64,000 bases of DNA, from assembly GCA_020636025.1 (NCBI GenBank), contig JACJYQ010000006.1:434001-498000 (forward strand). Reading direction: 5' to 3'. The stretch comes from Lewinellaceae bacterium. GTDB lineage: Bacteria > Bacteroidota > Bacteroidia > Chitinophagales > Saprospiraceae. Under the pieces are notes generated by a model. The model had not been told where the DNA came from. It saw only the letters and a list, made by a program, of their open reading frames with translations, and made no database searches. The translations under genes and the position numbers were made by a program. How positions within the stretch are numbered: the stretch's first letter is position 1; every line of letters starts with the position of its first letter. Shown in pieces: positions 8,992 to 17,910 of the stretch.

Positions 8992-9169
8992 TATGTGTTG
9001 AATTTCAAGTGATTAGGGACCGTATGCATTTATTGCCAGGCAAAGGTATAGAAAGAAGTGCTGAGAGATGTGCGATGAGTGTGGAGAGATGAGCGGTTTT
9101 TTCACAAAAAAGATGAACTTTGTCGCACATATTGAATTATGCTATTTATAAGCAAACAATCGAATCATT

Positions 9170-10558
9170 ATGACAGACATAAATACCTATTTCAAGAACA
9201 ATAAACAGCGCTTCCTCGATGAGCTGCTGGAAATCTTAAAAATCCCTTCTGTAAGTGCCGATCCGAATTACGCAGGCGATGTGGCGAAGATGGCTGAAGC
9301 TGTTGCCCAACACCTGAAAACGGTGGGTGTGGACAAGGTAGAAGTTTCAAAAACGGCAGGCCACCCAATCGTTTATGGTGAAAAAATTATTTCACCAAAG
9401 GCGCCAACCGTATTGGTATACGGACACTACGATGTGCAGCCGCCCGACCCGCTTGAACTATGGGAAAGTCCTCCTTTTGAACCGGTAATTAAAAAGACCA
9501 AATTGCATCCCGATGGCGCCATTTTTGCCCGCGGCTCCTGCGACGATAAAGGTCAGGTTTTCATGCACATCAAAGCTTTTGAAATGATGATGCAAACCAA
9601 CAGCCTTCCCTGCAATGTAAAATTTATGATAGAAGGAGAAGAAGAGGTAGGCTCTAAAAACCTGGAGCGTTATTGCAAGGAAAACAAAAAGAAACTTGCC
9701 TGCGATGTCGTGTTAATTTCAGACACGAGTATTATAGACAATAAAACGCCTAGCCTGACAGTAGGTCTGCGCGGGTTGTGTTATATGGAAGTCGAAGTGA
9801 TTGGCCCGAATAAGGACCTTCACTCAGGTGTTTATGGTGGCGCCGTTGCCAACCCGATCAATGTTCTTTGCGATATGATCGCTTCCCTGCACGACGACAA
9901 AAAGAAAGTCACCGTTAAAGGCTTCTATGACGACGTTCAGAAGGTGAGCAACAAAGAACGCAAAATGATGAATGAAGCTCCTTACAATGAGAAGCAATAC
10001 ATGAAAGACCTGGGTGTAGCCGAGCTGATGGGTGAAAAAGGATATACAACCATTGAACGTACAGGCATTCGCCCAACGCTTGATGTCAACGGTATTTGGG
10101 GTGGATACATTGGGGAAGGCGCTAAGACAGTATTGCCTTCAGCCGCTTATGCCAAAATCTCCATGCGTCTGGTTCCAGACCAGGATCCGGCTAAAATTGA
10201 AAAGTTGTTTCAGAAACATTTTGAGAAGCTGGCACCGGAATCAGTAAAAGTTAAAGTAACCGCGCAACACGGAGGATATCCGGTAGTAGTGCCAACCGAT
10301 TCAGTTGAGTACAAAGCTTCTGAAAAAGCCATGGAACAAACCTTTGGTAAAAAACCACTTCCTCAGCGTGGCGGCGGTAGTATTCCAATCGTAGCCATGT
10401 TCGACCAGGTATTAAAAGCAAAATCTGTGTTGATGGGATTTGGTTTGGACTCTGATGACATCCACTCGCCTAATGAGCATTACGGCCTCTTTAATTTTTA
10501 TAAAGGCATAGAGACCATTCCGTATTTCTATAAGTATTATGCGGAAATGAAAAAATAG
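9170..10558 (+). CDS. M20 family dipeptidase (carnosinase-like)
   Basis: This is a co-catalytic zinc peptidase of the M20/M25/M40 group. VYGHYDVQPPDP (His86, Asp88) is the first metal motif. ARGSCDDKGQ gives the bridging aspartate, EGEEEVGS (about 155-162) the catalytic and metal-binding glutamates, and SPNEHYGLF near the C-terminus the last His. The 462 residues and the inserted dimerisation domain match CNDP-like dipeptidases, which act on short peptides in the cytoplasm. No signal peptide is visible. A weak GAACTTTG element at 9114-9121 could be its promoter. Repeats follow the stop codon. Confidence 0.88.
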   Translation: MTDINTYFKNNKQRFLDELLEILKIPSVSADPNYAGDVAKMAEAVAQHLKTVGVDKVEVSKTAGHPIVYGEKIISPKAPTVLVYGHYDVQPPDPLELWESPPFEPVIKKTKLHPDGAIFARGSCDDKGQVFMHIKAFEMMMQTNSLPCNVKFMIEGEEEVGSKNLERYCKENKKKLACDVVLISDTSIIDNKTPSLTVGLRGLCYMEVEVIGPNKDLHSGVYGGAVANPINVLCDMIASLHDDKKKVTVKGFYDDVQKVSNKERKMMNEAPYNEKQYMKDLGVAELMGEKGYTTIERTGIRPTLDVNGIWGGYIGEGAKTVLPSAAYAKISMRLVPDQDPAKIEKLFQKHFEKLAPESVKVKVTAQHGGYPVVVPTDSVEYKASEKAMEQTFGKKPLPQRGGGSIPIVAMFDQVLKAKSVLMGFGLDSDDIHSPNEHYGLFNFYKGIETIPYFYKYYAEMKK

Positions 10559-10569
10559 TTTTTAATTAG

Positions 10570-10820
10570 CTAATTCGATAATTAGCTAATTCGATAATGT
10601 TTTTTATTAGCCCCAAAGGGGCGTAATCCTATAGCAATGTGGCGTAGCCCATTGATGCTGAAGGGGCGACATTAGTTCAATTATCTAATTCGATAATTAG
10701 CTAATTCGATAATGTTTTTATTAGCCCCAAAGGGGCGTAATCCTATAGCAATGTGGCGTAGCCCATTGATGCCGAAGGGGCAACATTAATTTAATTAGCT
10801 AATTCGATAATTTAATAAGG
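10570..10820. repeat. Two tandem copies (about 115 bp) of the intergenic palindromic repeat plus a fragment
   Basis: Copies start at 10570 and 10685, and a partial third starts at 10799, all with CTAATTCGATAATT. Each holds GCCCCAAAGGGGC and a CAATGtGGC/GCCcATTG hairpin. The copies differ at only a few bases, so the tandem is recent. It lies between two co-directional genes, so it may be carried in transcripts. Confidence 0.8.
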
Positions 10821-10828
10821 ATATAAAC

Positions 10829-11860
10829 ATGCAGGAAGGACAGCGGACCGATGTCAATACTTTAGGTGAATTTGGACTTATAGATCACCTTACAAAGGAG
10901 TTCCCTTTGCAGCAACCCTCCACCATTAAAGGGATAGGCGATGATGCTGCCGTCATTGAAAACGGCGACTTATGCACCGTTGTAAGTACGGATATGCTGG
11001 TAGAAGGCATCCATTTTGATCTGGCTTATATGCCGCTTAAACATCTTGGTTATAAATCTGTGGTGGTAAACCTCTCGGACATCTACGCCATGAATGCTAC
11101 GCCAAAGCAGATCACGGTATCTATTGCTATTTCAAACCGCTTTTCCGTAGAATCCTTAGGGGAATTGTATGAAGGCATAAGACTTGCCTGTGAAATGTAT
11201 CAGGTTGATCTGGTTGGCGGCGATACATGTTCTTCTCCAAAAGGACTTACCATCAGCATAACTGCTATCGGGCAGGGCGAAAAAAATCGCCTTTGCTATA
11301 GATCCGGCGCGAAAGTGGGTGACCTGATTTGCATAACCGGCGACCTCGGAGCCGCTTATCTAGGCTTACAGCTCCTTGAACGGGAAAAACAGATTTGGGA
11401 AAAACATCCGGATATTCAGCCCGATCTGGAAGACCAGAAATATGTGGTGGGAAGACAGCTAAAGCCCGAAGCGCGCCGCGATATGATCGAAACTTTTCAG
11501 AAATCGGCGCTGATACCCACCTCCATGATCGATATTTCTGACGGCTTGGCTTCCGAAATATTCCATATTTGCAAACAAAGTGGAGTGGGTGCCCTGATCG
11601 AAGAAAGCGGAATTCCCATCAATCAGGAAGCGCAATTGCTGGCACTAAAATTCAAACTGGATCCGGTAACCTGCGCCCTCAATGGCGGAGAGGACTATGA
11701 ACTTCTCTTTACCATTAACCCAAATGATGTAGAAAAGGTGAAATACCTGCCGGACATTTACATTGCCGGTGAAATTTTACAGGCCAAAGAAGGCATTAAA
11801 CTAAATACCAAAGGTGGCAACCTGCACGATCTTAAAGCGCAGGGATGGGTGCATTTTTAG
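10829..11860 (+). CDS. thiL: Thiamine-monophosphate kinase
   Basis: ThiL phosphorylates thiamine monophosphate to the diphosphate cofactor using ATP. Diagnostic motifs are GEFGLIDHL at the N-terminus, GIGDDAAVI, the metal-binding STDMLVEGIHFD, VVNLSDIYAMNA, DLVGGDTCSS, and the late MIDISDGLASEI and LNGGEDYELLF. The 343-residue length is typical. No other thiamine gene is adjacent. The ATG at 10829 puts the conserved GEFGLI motif near residue 14, as expected. Confidence 0.95.
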   Translation: MQEGQRTDVNTLGEFGLIDHLTKEFPLQQPSTIKGIGDDAAVIENGDLCTVVSTDMLVEGIHFDLAYMPLKHLGYKSVVVNLSDIYAMNATPKQITVSIAISNRFSVESLGELYEGIRLACEMYQVDLVGGDTCSSPKGLTISITAIGQGEKNRLCYRSGAKVGDLICITGDLGAAYLGLQLLEREKQIWEKHPDIQPDLEDQKYVVGRQLKPEARRDMIETFQKSALIPTSMIDISDGLASEIFHICKQSGVGALIEESGIPINQEAQLLALKFKLDPVTCALNGGEDYELLFTINPNDVEKVKYLPDIYIAGEILQAKEGIKLNTKGGNLHDLKAQGWVHF

Positions 11861-11864
11861 GAAT

Positions 11865-12283
11865 TAGCTAATGGGATAATTAGCTAATTCGATAATGTGA
11901 TAATTAGCTAATTTGATAATGAAAAATTATCAGCCCCACAGGGGCGTAATCCCTCAGCAATGCGGCGAAGCCCATTGATAAAGATATTCACCCCTAATAA
12001 CAAGCCCTGAAAGGGTGAAATAAAATGAGTGAGCTAATGCGATAATTAGCTAATTTGATAATGAAAAATTATCAGCCCCAAAGGGGCGTAATCCCTCAGC
12101 AATGCGGCGAAGCCCATTGATAAAGATATTCACCCCTAATAACAAGCCCTGAAAGGGTGAAATAAAATGAGTGAGCTAATGTGATAAAGAGCTAATGAGC
12201 TAAGAAGACAAGGAGCGATTTCGTAAAATCAAATATTAGCTCATTATCGAATTAGCTCATTAGCTAATTAGCCCATTACGCAT
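11865..12283. repeat. Two near-identical 142-bp palindromic repeats and a terminator-like inverted repeat
   Basis: Copies span 11899-12040 and 12041-12182 and appear to differ at only about two positions. Each contains the AT tract, a GCCCC/GGGGC hairpin, a CAATG/CATTG hairpin and AAGCCCTGAAAGGGTG. The rest (about 12173-12265) is an imperfect inverted repeat of GAGCTAAT-type words that could end transcription of both thiL and the convergent glutamine synthetase gene. Confidence 0.8.
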
Positions 12284-14476
12284 TTATCTAATAAACAACA
12301 TTTCCCGGTATTTCACGAGAGGCCAGTATTGGTCATCTACCAGGCCTTCCAGATCATCGGCAGCTTCGCGGATGGCTTCCATTTGCGGCTTCACCTCGTT
12401 GCAGAATATGTCTGCTTCGGCGCGGAGTGAGTCGGCTGCATGAGCTTTGTCATAAGCTGCGTTCATTTTCTCCAATCCGGAATGGATGGCTGCGATATCA
12501 TCTGAAATTCTGCGCAGCAGATCTACCTGCATGCGTGCGCCTTGTACCATATCAATGGAGCGAAGCGCGGCTACGTTATCAGCCAGTTCTTTCTGATAGC
12601 GAAGGGATGCTGGAATCACGTGTGAGGTAAGCAGTTCTTCAAGCGTTTTAGCCTCGATGTCCAGTTTGGTAATGTAAGCGTGTAACTGAACCTGATGATA
12701 AGCTTCCAGTTCTACTTTATCCATAACTCCGGATTTGCCGTAAAACTCGATTCCTAATGGTTGAGACAGCACGTCCAGCGCCTCTGGAGCAGAAGGGAAG
12801 TTATTCAGGCCACGCTTCTTCGCTTCTTCTTTCCATTCATCAGAATAGTTATTCCCTTCAAACAAAATAGATTTTGACTTGGCGATCAATGTTTTTACTA
12901 CCGCCAGAATGGCTAAATCCTGATCTTCTCCTTTGGCCACAAGCTTATCTACCGCTTCTTTAAACTCAATGAGTTGTAAGCCCATCATCGTATTCATAAC
13001 GGCCATTGGCCCGGCACAGTTCTGACTGCTGCCTACGGCACGGATCTCAAACTTGTTACCTGTAAATGCAAAAGGTGAAGTCCGGTTTCTGTCAGTATTG
13101 TCCAACTGAAGATTTGGCAATTTAGCTACCATATCCAGTACGCGTTCCACTTCGCCATCATTGTCATTTTTACCATCCAGTATCTGATTCAACAGATTGG
13201 TCATGGCTTCCCCAATAAATACAGAAATAATGGCTGGTGGAGCCTCATTTGCGCCAAGTCGGTGATCATTGCCTGCGTGAGCGATACTTGCACGCAACAC
13301 ATCAGCGTATTTATGCACAGCAGCTATGGTATTTACAAAGAATGTAATGAAGCGCAGGTTCGTACCAGGTACTTTAGCCGGAGCAAGGAGATTAACACCA
13401 GTATTGGCGCCCATACTCCAGTTGTTGTGTTTTCCAGAGCCGTTTACACCTGCAAATGGCTTTTCGTGTAGCAACACGCGCAGTTTGTGGCGGCGGGCAA
13501 CACGCTCCATCAGGTCCATCAACAATTGGTTATGATCAACCGCTACGTTGATCTCTTCGAAAATAGGCGCTACTTCGTACTGACTAGGCGCTACCTCGTT
13601 GTGGCGGGTACGCACCGGGATACCCAGCTTGTGACTTTCTGTTTCCAGATCGCGCATAAAGGCATAAACACGCTCAGGTATAGAACCAAAGTAATGGTCT
13701 TCCAATTGCTGATGCTTGGTTGCCGGGCGGCCCAACAAAGTACGACCGGTCATGGCCAGGTCCGGACGTGCGTTGAACAAAGCTTCATCAACGAGGAAAT
13801 ACTCCTGCTCCCAGCCCAGAGTGGCGGTGATTTTCGTTACATTTTCATTGAACATTTGGGCCACAGGTACTGCCGCATTTTCCAGGAAAGTTTGAGAGCG
13901 CAACAGTGGCAATTTGTAATCCTGCGCAGCTCCTCCATAGGTCACAAAAATTGTAGGGATACACAGTGTTTTACCCTCGCCCACTTCCATGATGAAAGCC
14001 GGGCTGCTTGGATCCCACACGGTATATCCACGAGCTTCGAAAGTACTGCGCATACCGCCGGATGGAAAGGACGAACCGTCTGGCTCCTGCTGTACAAGTG
14101 CAGATCCTGTAAACTCTTCAATCACACGGCCATCGTGTGTCAGCGTAAAAAAGGAATCGTGCTTCTCAGCTGTTTTGCCTGTAAGTGGCTGAAACCAGTG
14201 AGCAAAGTGTGTACAACCGTGTTCCTCCGCCCAGGTTTTCATACCTGTTGCGATGATATCCGCGATGTCACGTGTCAGTTTCTGACCACTTTGCACGGCA
14301 GCTTTTACCGTGAGGTAAGCATTTTCTGGCAAATGCTTTTTCATGGCGCTGTCGTTGAAAACATTTTCGGCAAAATAACTGGCTATTTTTTCCGGTTTGC
14401 TGTCATTAAAGTCAGTGGAAATCGGCTCGAAGCGACTTTCCATTGTTTGGAGTGCATTAAAACGAGAGAGGGACAT
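12284..14476 (-). CDS. glnN: Glutamine synthetase type III
   Basis: This enzyme condenses ammonia with glutamate using ATP. The 730 residues and internal motifs (LLHEKPFAGVNGSGKHNNWS, NRTSPFAFTGNKFEIRAVGS, TRHNEVAPSQYEVAPIFEE) are those of the large GSIII class found in Bacteroidota and cyanobacteria, not the 450-residue GSI. The long C-terminal helical region (about 600-730) is typical of GSIII. The first ATG (MSLSRFNALQ) fits the family N-terminus. No ammonium transporter or PII gene is close by. A TAATTTTG element 316 bp upstream could be the promoter, which would leave a long leader. Confidence 0.95.
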   Translation of the reverse strand: MSLSRFNALQTMESRFEPISTDFNDSKPEKIASYFAENVFNDSAMKKHLPENAYLTVKAAVQSGQKLTRDIADIIATGMKTWAEEHGCTHFAHWFQPLTGKTAEKHDSFFTLTHDGRVIEEFTGSALVQQEPDGSSFPSGGMRSTFEARGYTVWDPSSPAFIMEVGEGKTLCIPTIFVTYGGAAQDYKLPLLRSQTFLENAAVPVAQMFNENVTKITATLGWEQEYFLVDEALFNARPDLAMTGRTLLGRPATKHQQLEDHYFGSIPERVYAFMRDLETESHKLGIPVRTRHNEVAPSQYEVAPIFEEINVAVDHNQLLMDLMERVARRHKLRVLLHEKPFAGVNGSGKHNNWSMGANTGVNLLAPAKVPGTNLRFITFFVNTIAAVHKYADVLRASIAHAGNDHRLGANEAPPAIISVFIGEAMTNLLNQILDGKNDNDGEVERVLDMVAKLPNLQLDNTDRNRTSPFAFTGNKFEIRAVGSSQNCAGPMAVMNTMMGLQLIEFKEAVDKLVAKGEDQDLAILAVVKTLIAKSKSILFEGNNYSDEWKEEAKKRGLNNFPSAPEALDVLSQPLGIEFYGKSGVMDKVELEAYHQVQLHAYITKLDIEAKTLEELLTSHVIPASLRYQKELADNVAALRSIDMVQGARMQVDLLRRISDDIAAIHSGLEKMNAAYDKAHAADSLRAEADIFCNEVKPQMEAIREAADDLEGLVDDQYWPLVKYREMLFIR

Positions 14477-14941
14477 ATGGAGAATTATGAATTATGAATT
14501 ATAAGTGATGAGCCAAATGGATGTTGATTTCGTATAAAAACAAGTAGTCACCCAGGGGATGAAAACCTGGAATTAAAGGCGAAATCTGTCAACCTGAAAT
14601 CAGGGCGACAAAAAAGATTAAACCTGGCACCGTTGTCGGGTGTCGGTGAAAAAGAAATAAAGTGGTCGTGTAAAATGAGTCAGGGGGCGTCCTTCCCAAT
14701 TGCCGAGCGGGGTCAGCATCCAAAATGAAACAGGAAAGGTTGTTATACTTCTAAATGGCATCACAAAAACATAAAAATGCCTTTGAAGCTGCAAAATTAA
14801 AGACTTTTTGCCAATTCCCGAATATTAAGCCAATGTTTCCTCGGTATTAACAAAGTCAAATTTCAGAACTTTATTAAAGCCTGAAACTGATAAAATTGTA
14901 AATATTTCGACGCATCATATTTGGGGTTTAGAAAATTTTGC
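14477..14941 (-). promoter_or_regulatory. Upstream region of the glutamine synthetase gene
   Basis: No gene is visible in this stretch. It carries TAATTTTG on the reverse strand (14792-14799), an exact TAnnTTTG match, and a short inverted repeat built on CCAGG/CCTGG at about 14550-14572. If that promoter is used, glnN has a roughly 300-nt leader. I recognise no known riboswitch in it. Confidence 0.35.
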
Positions 14942-14959
14942 GGGGAGTTTCTAGCGTTT

Positions 14960-14992
14960 ATTGACGGGGTGACTTTGGGTCACCCCGTCAAT
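14960..14992 (-). terminator. Intrinsic terminator-like hairpin after the LVIVD protein gene
   Basis: A perfect 14-bp GC-rich stem (14960-14973 with 14979-14992) closes a five-base loop ten bases past the stop codon. There is no strong T-run on either side, so the call rests on stem strength and position. Confidence 0.6.
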
Positions 14993-15002
14993 GACTCTAC
15001 GC

Positions 15003-17399
15003 TTATTCCTTAACCAATTTCAAGGGTTGACTTTGAGCGTTTCCGTTGTGTATTGACGCAAAATACACACCTGGAGTCCAATTGCCTCCACATTGAATAC
15101 GACCTGTTTTTGTATCAACAGGCTGTGTGTACATCAATTGGCCCAACAGGTTGCGAACTTCCAAGACTGCTGCATCCTGCGTGTTGCCTAAATTGTAGGA
15201 CAAAATGAAATCACTATGCGTTGGATTTGGCGCCGCTTGTATGGAAGCGGTCAAAAATGGATTTTGAGTACCACTTACAGGTGTAAGCTCCACCTTGAAA
15301 ATATCCACTCCGGCCTCAGTGACATGTCCGGGATCATTATCTGTAGCTACAAATTCTACTTTTACATCATTGCTTGAAAAGGCTTGTGCCGGCAAGGCAA
15401 TATCTCCCGAAAAACGCCAAGTGCTTCCAGATACTGTTTCAATGAAAACCGGATAGCTCTGGCCATTCACCAAAACATTGACTGCCAATTCATCATTTGG
15501 TGTCCCCTGCCCAAATCCATTGTAGAACCAGTAGTAGAATGATATAGTGCCGTTGCTAAAGCCAGTAAGATCCATGGCTGGAGAAATCAGGGTCACGGAG
15601 CCATCGTCAACATCATCGCCACCTACGCTATTCCCAGATGCCCCGTTTCCGGTCACATAACATTGTTGATTATTATCCCCATTGGCATCAAATTCCGGAT
15701 TAACCAGGTTGTTTTGGTTGCCATAAGTTCCGACCGGATCTCCCAACTCCCAAAAACCGGAAGAAGCTGTAGCGCTGGTGGTCCACCCCAAATCAAGCTG
15801 AAAGTCGTCGTAATATCCTCTTTGCAACATGATGTTGGCTGAAGTGCTGCCATTTAATGAAACAGTATTGCTTAAGTAACCCCAGGCTCCCGCAGTAGCC
15901 TGATAGTTGTCTGTCAAAATACAATCGACATCAAACTTACCGTCTGCATCAGCGGCCAAATCAAAGCTCTGTGTAGCCGAGAATAGTTCTACAAAGGCAT
16001 TTGGAACCGGCTGTTGCGTAATGGCATCCAGAACAACTCCACTGTAATCACTCACAGCTTCCGGAACCATAGTCACATTTATAGTCGCTACTTGTCCGGT
16101 CACAAAACTGAAAGGAATGTTTTGGGTAACAAAGCCAGGCTTGCTGATGGTAGCAACATAATCTCCAGGTGTTACCTGTCCGGTTTTAAACACACCATTT
16201 GTTTTGCTGCTCACATCCACCCTTATCTCAGGTGTATTAACTTCAATATTGGCGCCATTTAAGGGAAAACCGTTGCAACCATTCAATACTGTTCCTTCCA
16301 GATAGCAGGCGCGTACATAGGTTGGGGTAAATACATTAAACACAGCCGGCGTGATATTGGAGGTTACAATGGTTCCGGAAGGGAAAAACGGGAATGCTCC
16401 CCAACAGCCTTCAAATGGATCATTCAGATTTACAGGTGTGGCATAGGTGTCGTAACGAGCCACTTCCACCAGATTATCAGGGCGGTGTGCATCTACAATG
16501 GTTACTCCGTCTGTATACCAGGAAGTGATGGCCCAGTCATTTCGCACGTGGGTGTTGTGCCCGATCGAGTTCACTCCATCGCGCGTAGTAGAGATCCGAT
16601 CCAGTTCCTGAATGTCTTCCGGATTGCTGATGTCAAATGCCGTAACAAAAGAGGCAAATTCTTCATCTGTTGTCAGAATGTGCTTGTGATCGTCCAAAAG
16701 CCAGGCATTGTGCGTGAAATGCCCCGGCGTGGTTGCAGTTCCCAGAACTTTTGGATTGCTCTTATCAGCCATATCCACAACAGCCAGTATACCTGTATAG
16801 ATATGTGCTGCATACAGAGTGTCGTTTTCGGCGAAGCCATCATGCACATATCCCAGTTGGTCGTATTTTCCTACATAGCTGGGATTATACGGATCAGTAT
16901 TGAGGTCTAAAATTTTAGCCCCTCCTTGAAAAAGGTCACCGCCAAAAGTATATAAATACCCTTTTTTCACATCAATGTGCAAGGCGTGGATCTTATCCAT
17001 TCCTCCCTGGATAACACCGTCACCGGTATAAAAGTGGCTATTCAAAGTTGAATTCGGCAAATTGCTCAAATCAACGATTTGAAGTCCCTGTCCGCCTTCA
17101 GAGGTGACGTACGCATAATGGTCATAGGTCTTGATCTCTTTCCACAGGTTATCCGGACCAGGTATCTGTACGATCTGTTGTGGCATATCTGGATTGGTGA
17201 TGTCCACGATGATCATGCCTTTGGAAGCGCCAAGCAAGGCGTATTCCCTGCCGTCTTGTGTGTATCCGCAAATATTTGCCAGTGTTTGCCCCGGAAAGCT
17301 CAGGGTTGAACGAAGTTCAAGGTTGTAGTTTTGGGCCATGGCAGTGCCCAGTGTCAGAGTTAAACCTGCACACAAAAAAAGTTTGAAATAGTTTTTCAT
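15003..17399 (-). CDS. Secreted choice-of-anchor-B/LVIVD-repeat protein with T9SS sorting domain
   Basis: A signal peptide (MKNYFKLFLCAGLTLTLGTA) is cleaved near AMAQ. Residues about 25-370 are LVIVD-type propeller repeats (GLQIVDLSNLPN, GMIIVDITNPDMP, GVTIVDAHRPDN). A carboxypeptidase regulatory-like beta-sandwich follows (about 375-530), then a jelly-roll-like region. A T9SS domain ends the protein (AAPNPTHSDFILSYN to PLKLVKE). It should be exported and anchored or released by T9SS; the ligand is unknown. An in-frame ATG 14 codons earlier exists, but I chose 17399 because it begins the signal peptide and follows a TACTTTTG element at a normal distance. Confidence 0.8.
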   Translation of the reverse strand: MKNYFKLFLCAGLTLTLGTAMAQNYNLELRSTLSFPGQTLANICGYTQDGREYALLGASKGMIIVDITNPDMPQQIVQIPGPDNLWKEIKTYDHYAYVTSEGGQGLQIVDLSNLPNSTLNSHFYTGDGVIQGGMDKIHALHIDVKKGYLYTFGGDLFQGGAKILDLNTDPYNPSYVGKYDQLGYVHDGFAENDTLYAAHIYTGILAVVDMADKSNPKVLGTATTPGHFTHNAWLLDDHKHILTTDEEFASFVTAFDISNPEDIQELDRISTTRDGVNSIGHNTHVRNDWAITSWYTDGVTIVDAHRPDNLVEVARYDTYATPVNLNDPFEGCWGAFPFFPSGTIVTSNITPAVFNVFTPTYVRACYLEGTVLNGCNGFPLNGANIEVNTPEIRVDVSSKTNGVFKTGQVTPGDYVATISKPGFVTQNIPFSFVTGQVATINVTMVPEAVSDYSGVVLDAITQQPVPNAFVELFSATQSFDLAADADGKFDVDCILTDNYQATAGAWGYLSNTVSLNGSTSANIMLQRGYYDDFQLDLGWTTSATASSGFWELGDPVGTYGNQNNLVNPEFDANGDNNQQCYVTGNGASGNSVGGDDVDDGSVTLISPAMDLTGFSNGTISFYYWFYNGFGQGTPNDELAVNVLVNGQSYPVFIETVSGSTWRFSGDIALPAQAFSSNDVKVEFVATDNDPGHVTEAGVDIFKVELTPVSGTQNPFLTASIQAAPNPTHSDFILSYNLGNTQDAAVLEVRNLLGQLMYTQPVDTKTGRIQCGGNWTPGVYFASIHNGNAQSQPLKLVKE

Positions 17400-17446
17400 T
17401 GAAAATAATAAAGTGAGACACGAATGGCTCTTTGGCGGCAAGGCTG

Positions 17447-17454
17447 CAAAAGTA
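17447..17454 (-). promoter_or_regulatory. Candidate promoter of the LVIVD protein gene
   Basis: The reverse strand reads TACTTTTG, with a TTG about 18 bases further upstream, a good match to the Bacteroidota two-part promoter. The predicted leader is about 40 nt. Confidence 0.55.
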
Positions 17455-17475
17455 GCTTGCCAATCTCAATCGCAA

Positions 17476-17907
17476 CTATCGCCTATTGACAATTGCCACG
17501 GTTAGTCGGCTAACGCACGACAAATCCCCTTTTTCGTTGTGGATTTCAATTTGCCATACATGCACCTGACTGCCCACCCGGATGGGTCGGCATGTTCCGG
17601 TTACCTGCGAACCCTCTTTTACGCTTTTCAAGTGATTGGCGTTTATCTCCAGGCCCACCGCTGTTTTGGCTGTCCAGTCTGCTATGCAAAGGGTACTGGC
17701 CACGGAGCCTAGTGTTTCAGCCAGGGTAACATTGGCTCCACCGTGAAGTATGCGAAATGGCTGCACCGTATTGGCATTCACCGGCATGGTGGCTTTCAGG
17801 AAATTTTCGCCAATTTCTGTAAACACAATGCCCAGGGCTGCTCCCATGGTGTTTTCATTCATGTTGTTCAGCCCTTCGAGAGTGGCTTCCTGCTTCCAAA
17901 TCGCCAT
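17476..17907 (-). CDS. Hotdog-fold acyl-CoA thioesterase (PaaI/MenI-like)
   Basis: At 143 residues this is a single hotdog domain. ILHGGANVTLAETLGSVAS holds the HGG motif and the Glu that serves as catalytic base in EntH/YdiI-type thioesterases. KSVKEGSQVTGTCRPIRVGS covers the later strands. It would hydrolyse an aromatic or other acyl-CoA. Because the genome uses the futalosine route to menaquinone (mqnD nearby), a DHNA-CoA hydrolase role is unlikely. The start lies only three bases after the stop codon of the upstream propeller gene, so the two are probably co-transcribed, though a functional link is not obvious. Confidence 0.8.
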   Translation of the reverse strand: MAIWKQEATLEGLNNMNENTMGAALGIVFTEIGENFLKATMPVNANTVQPFRILHGGANVTLAETLGSVASTLCIADWTAKTAVGLEINANHLKSVKEGSQVTGTCRPIRVGSQVHVWQIEIHNEKGDLSCVSRLTVAIVNRR

Positions 17908-17910
17908 ACA

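Noticed and set aside
10570..12182. A CRISPR array from the tandem intergenic repeats
   Set aside because: Units are 115-142 bp, directly abutting and palindromic, with no unique spacers and no cas genes.
13487..14497. 336-codon + strand frame antisense to glutamine synthetase
   Set aside because: The minus-strand frame is a clear GSIII. The antisense translation has no domain, signal or sensible composition.
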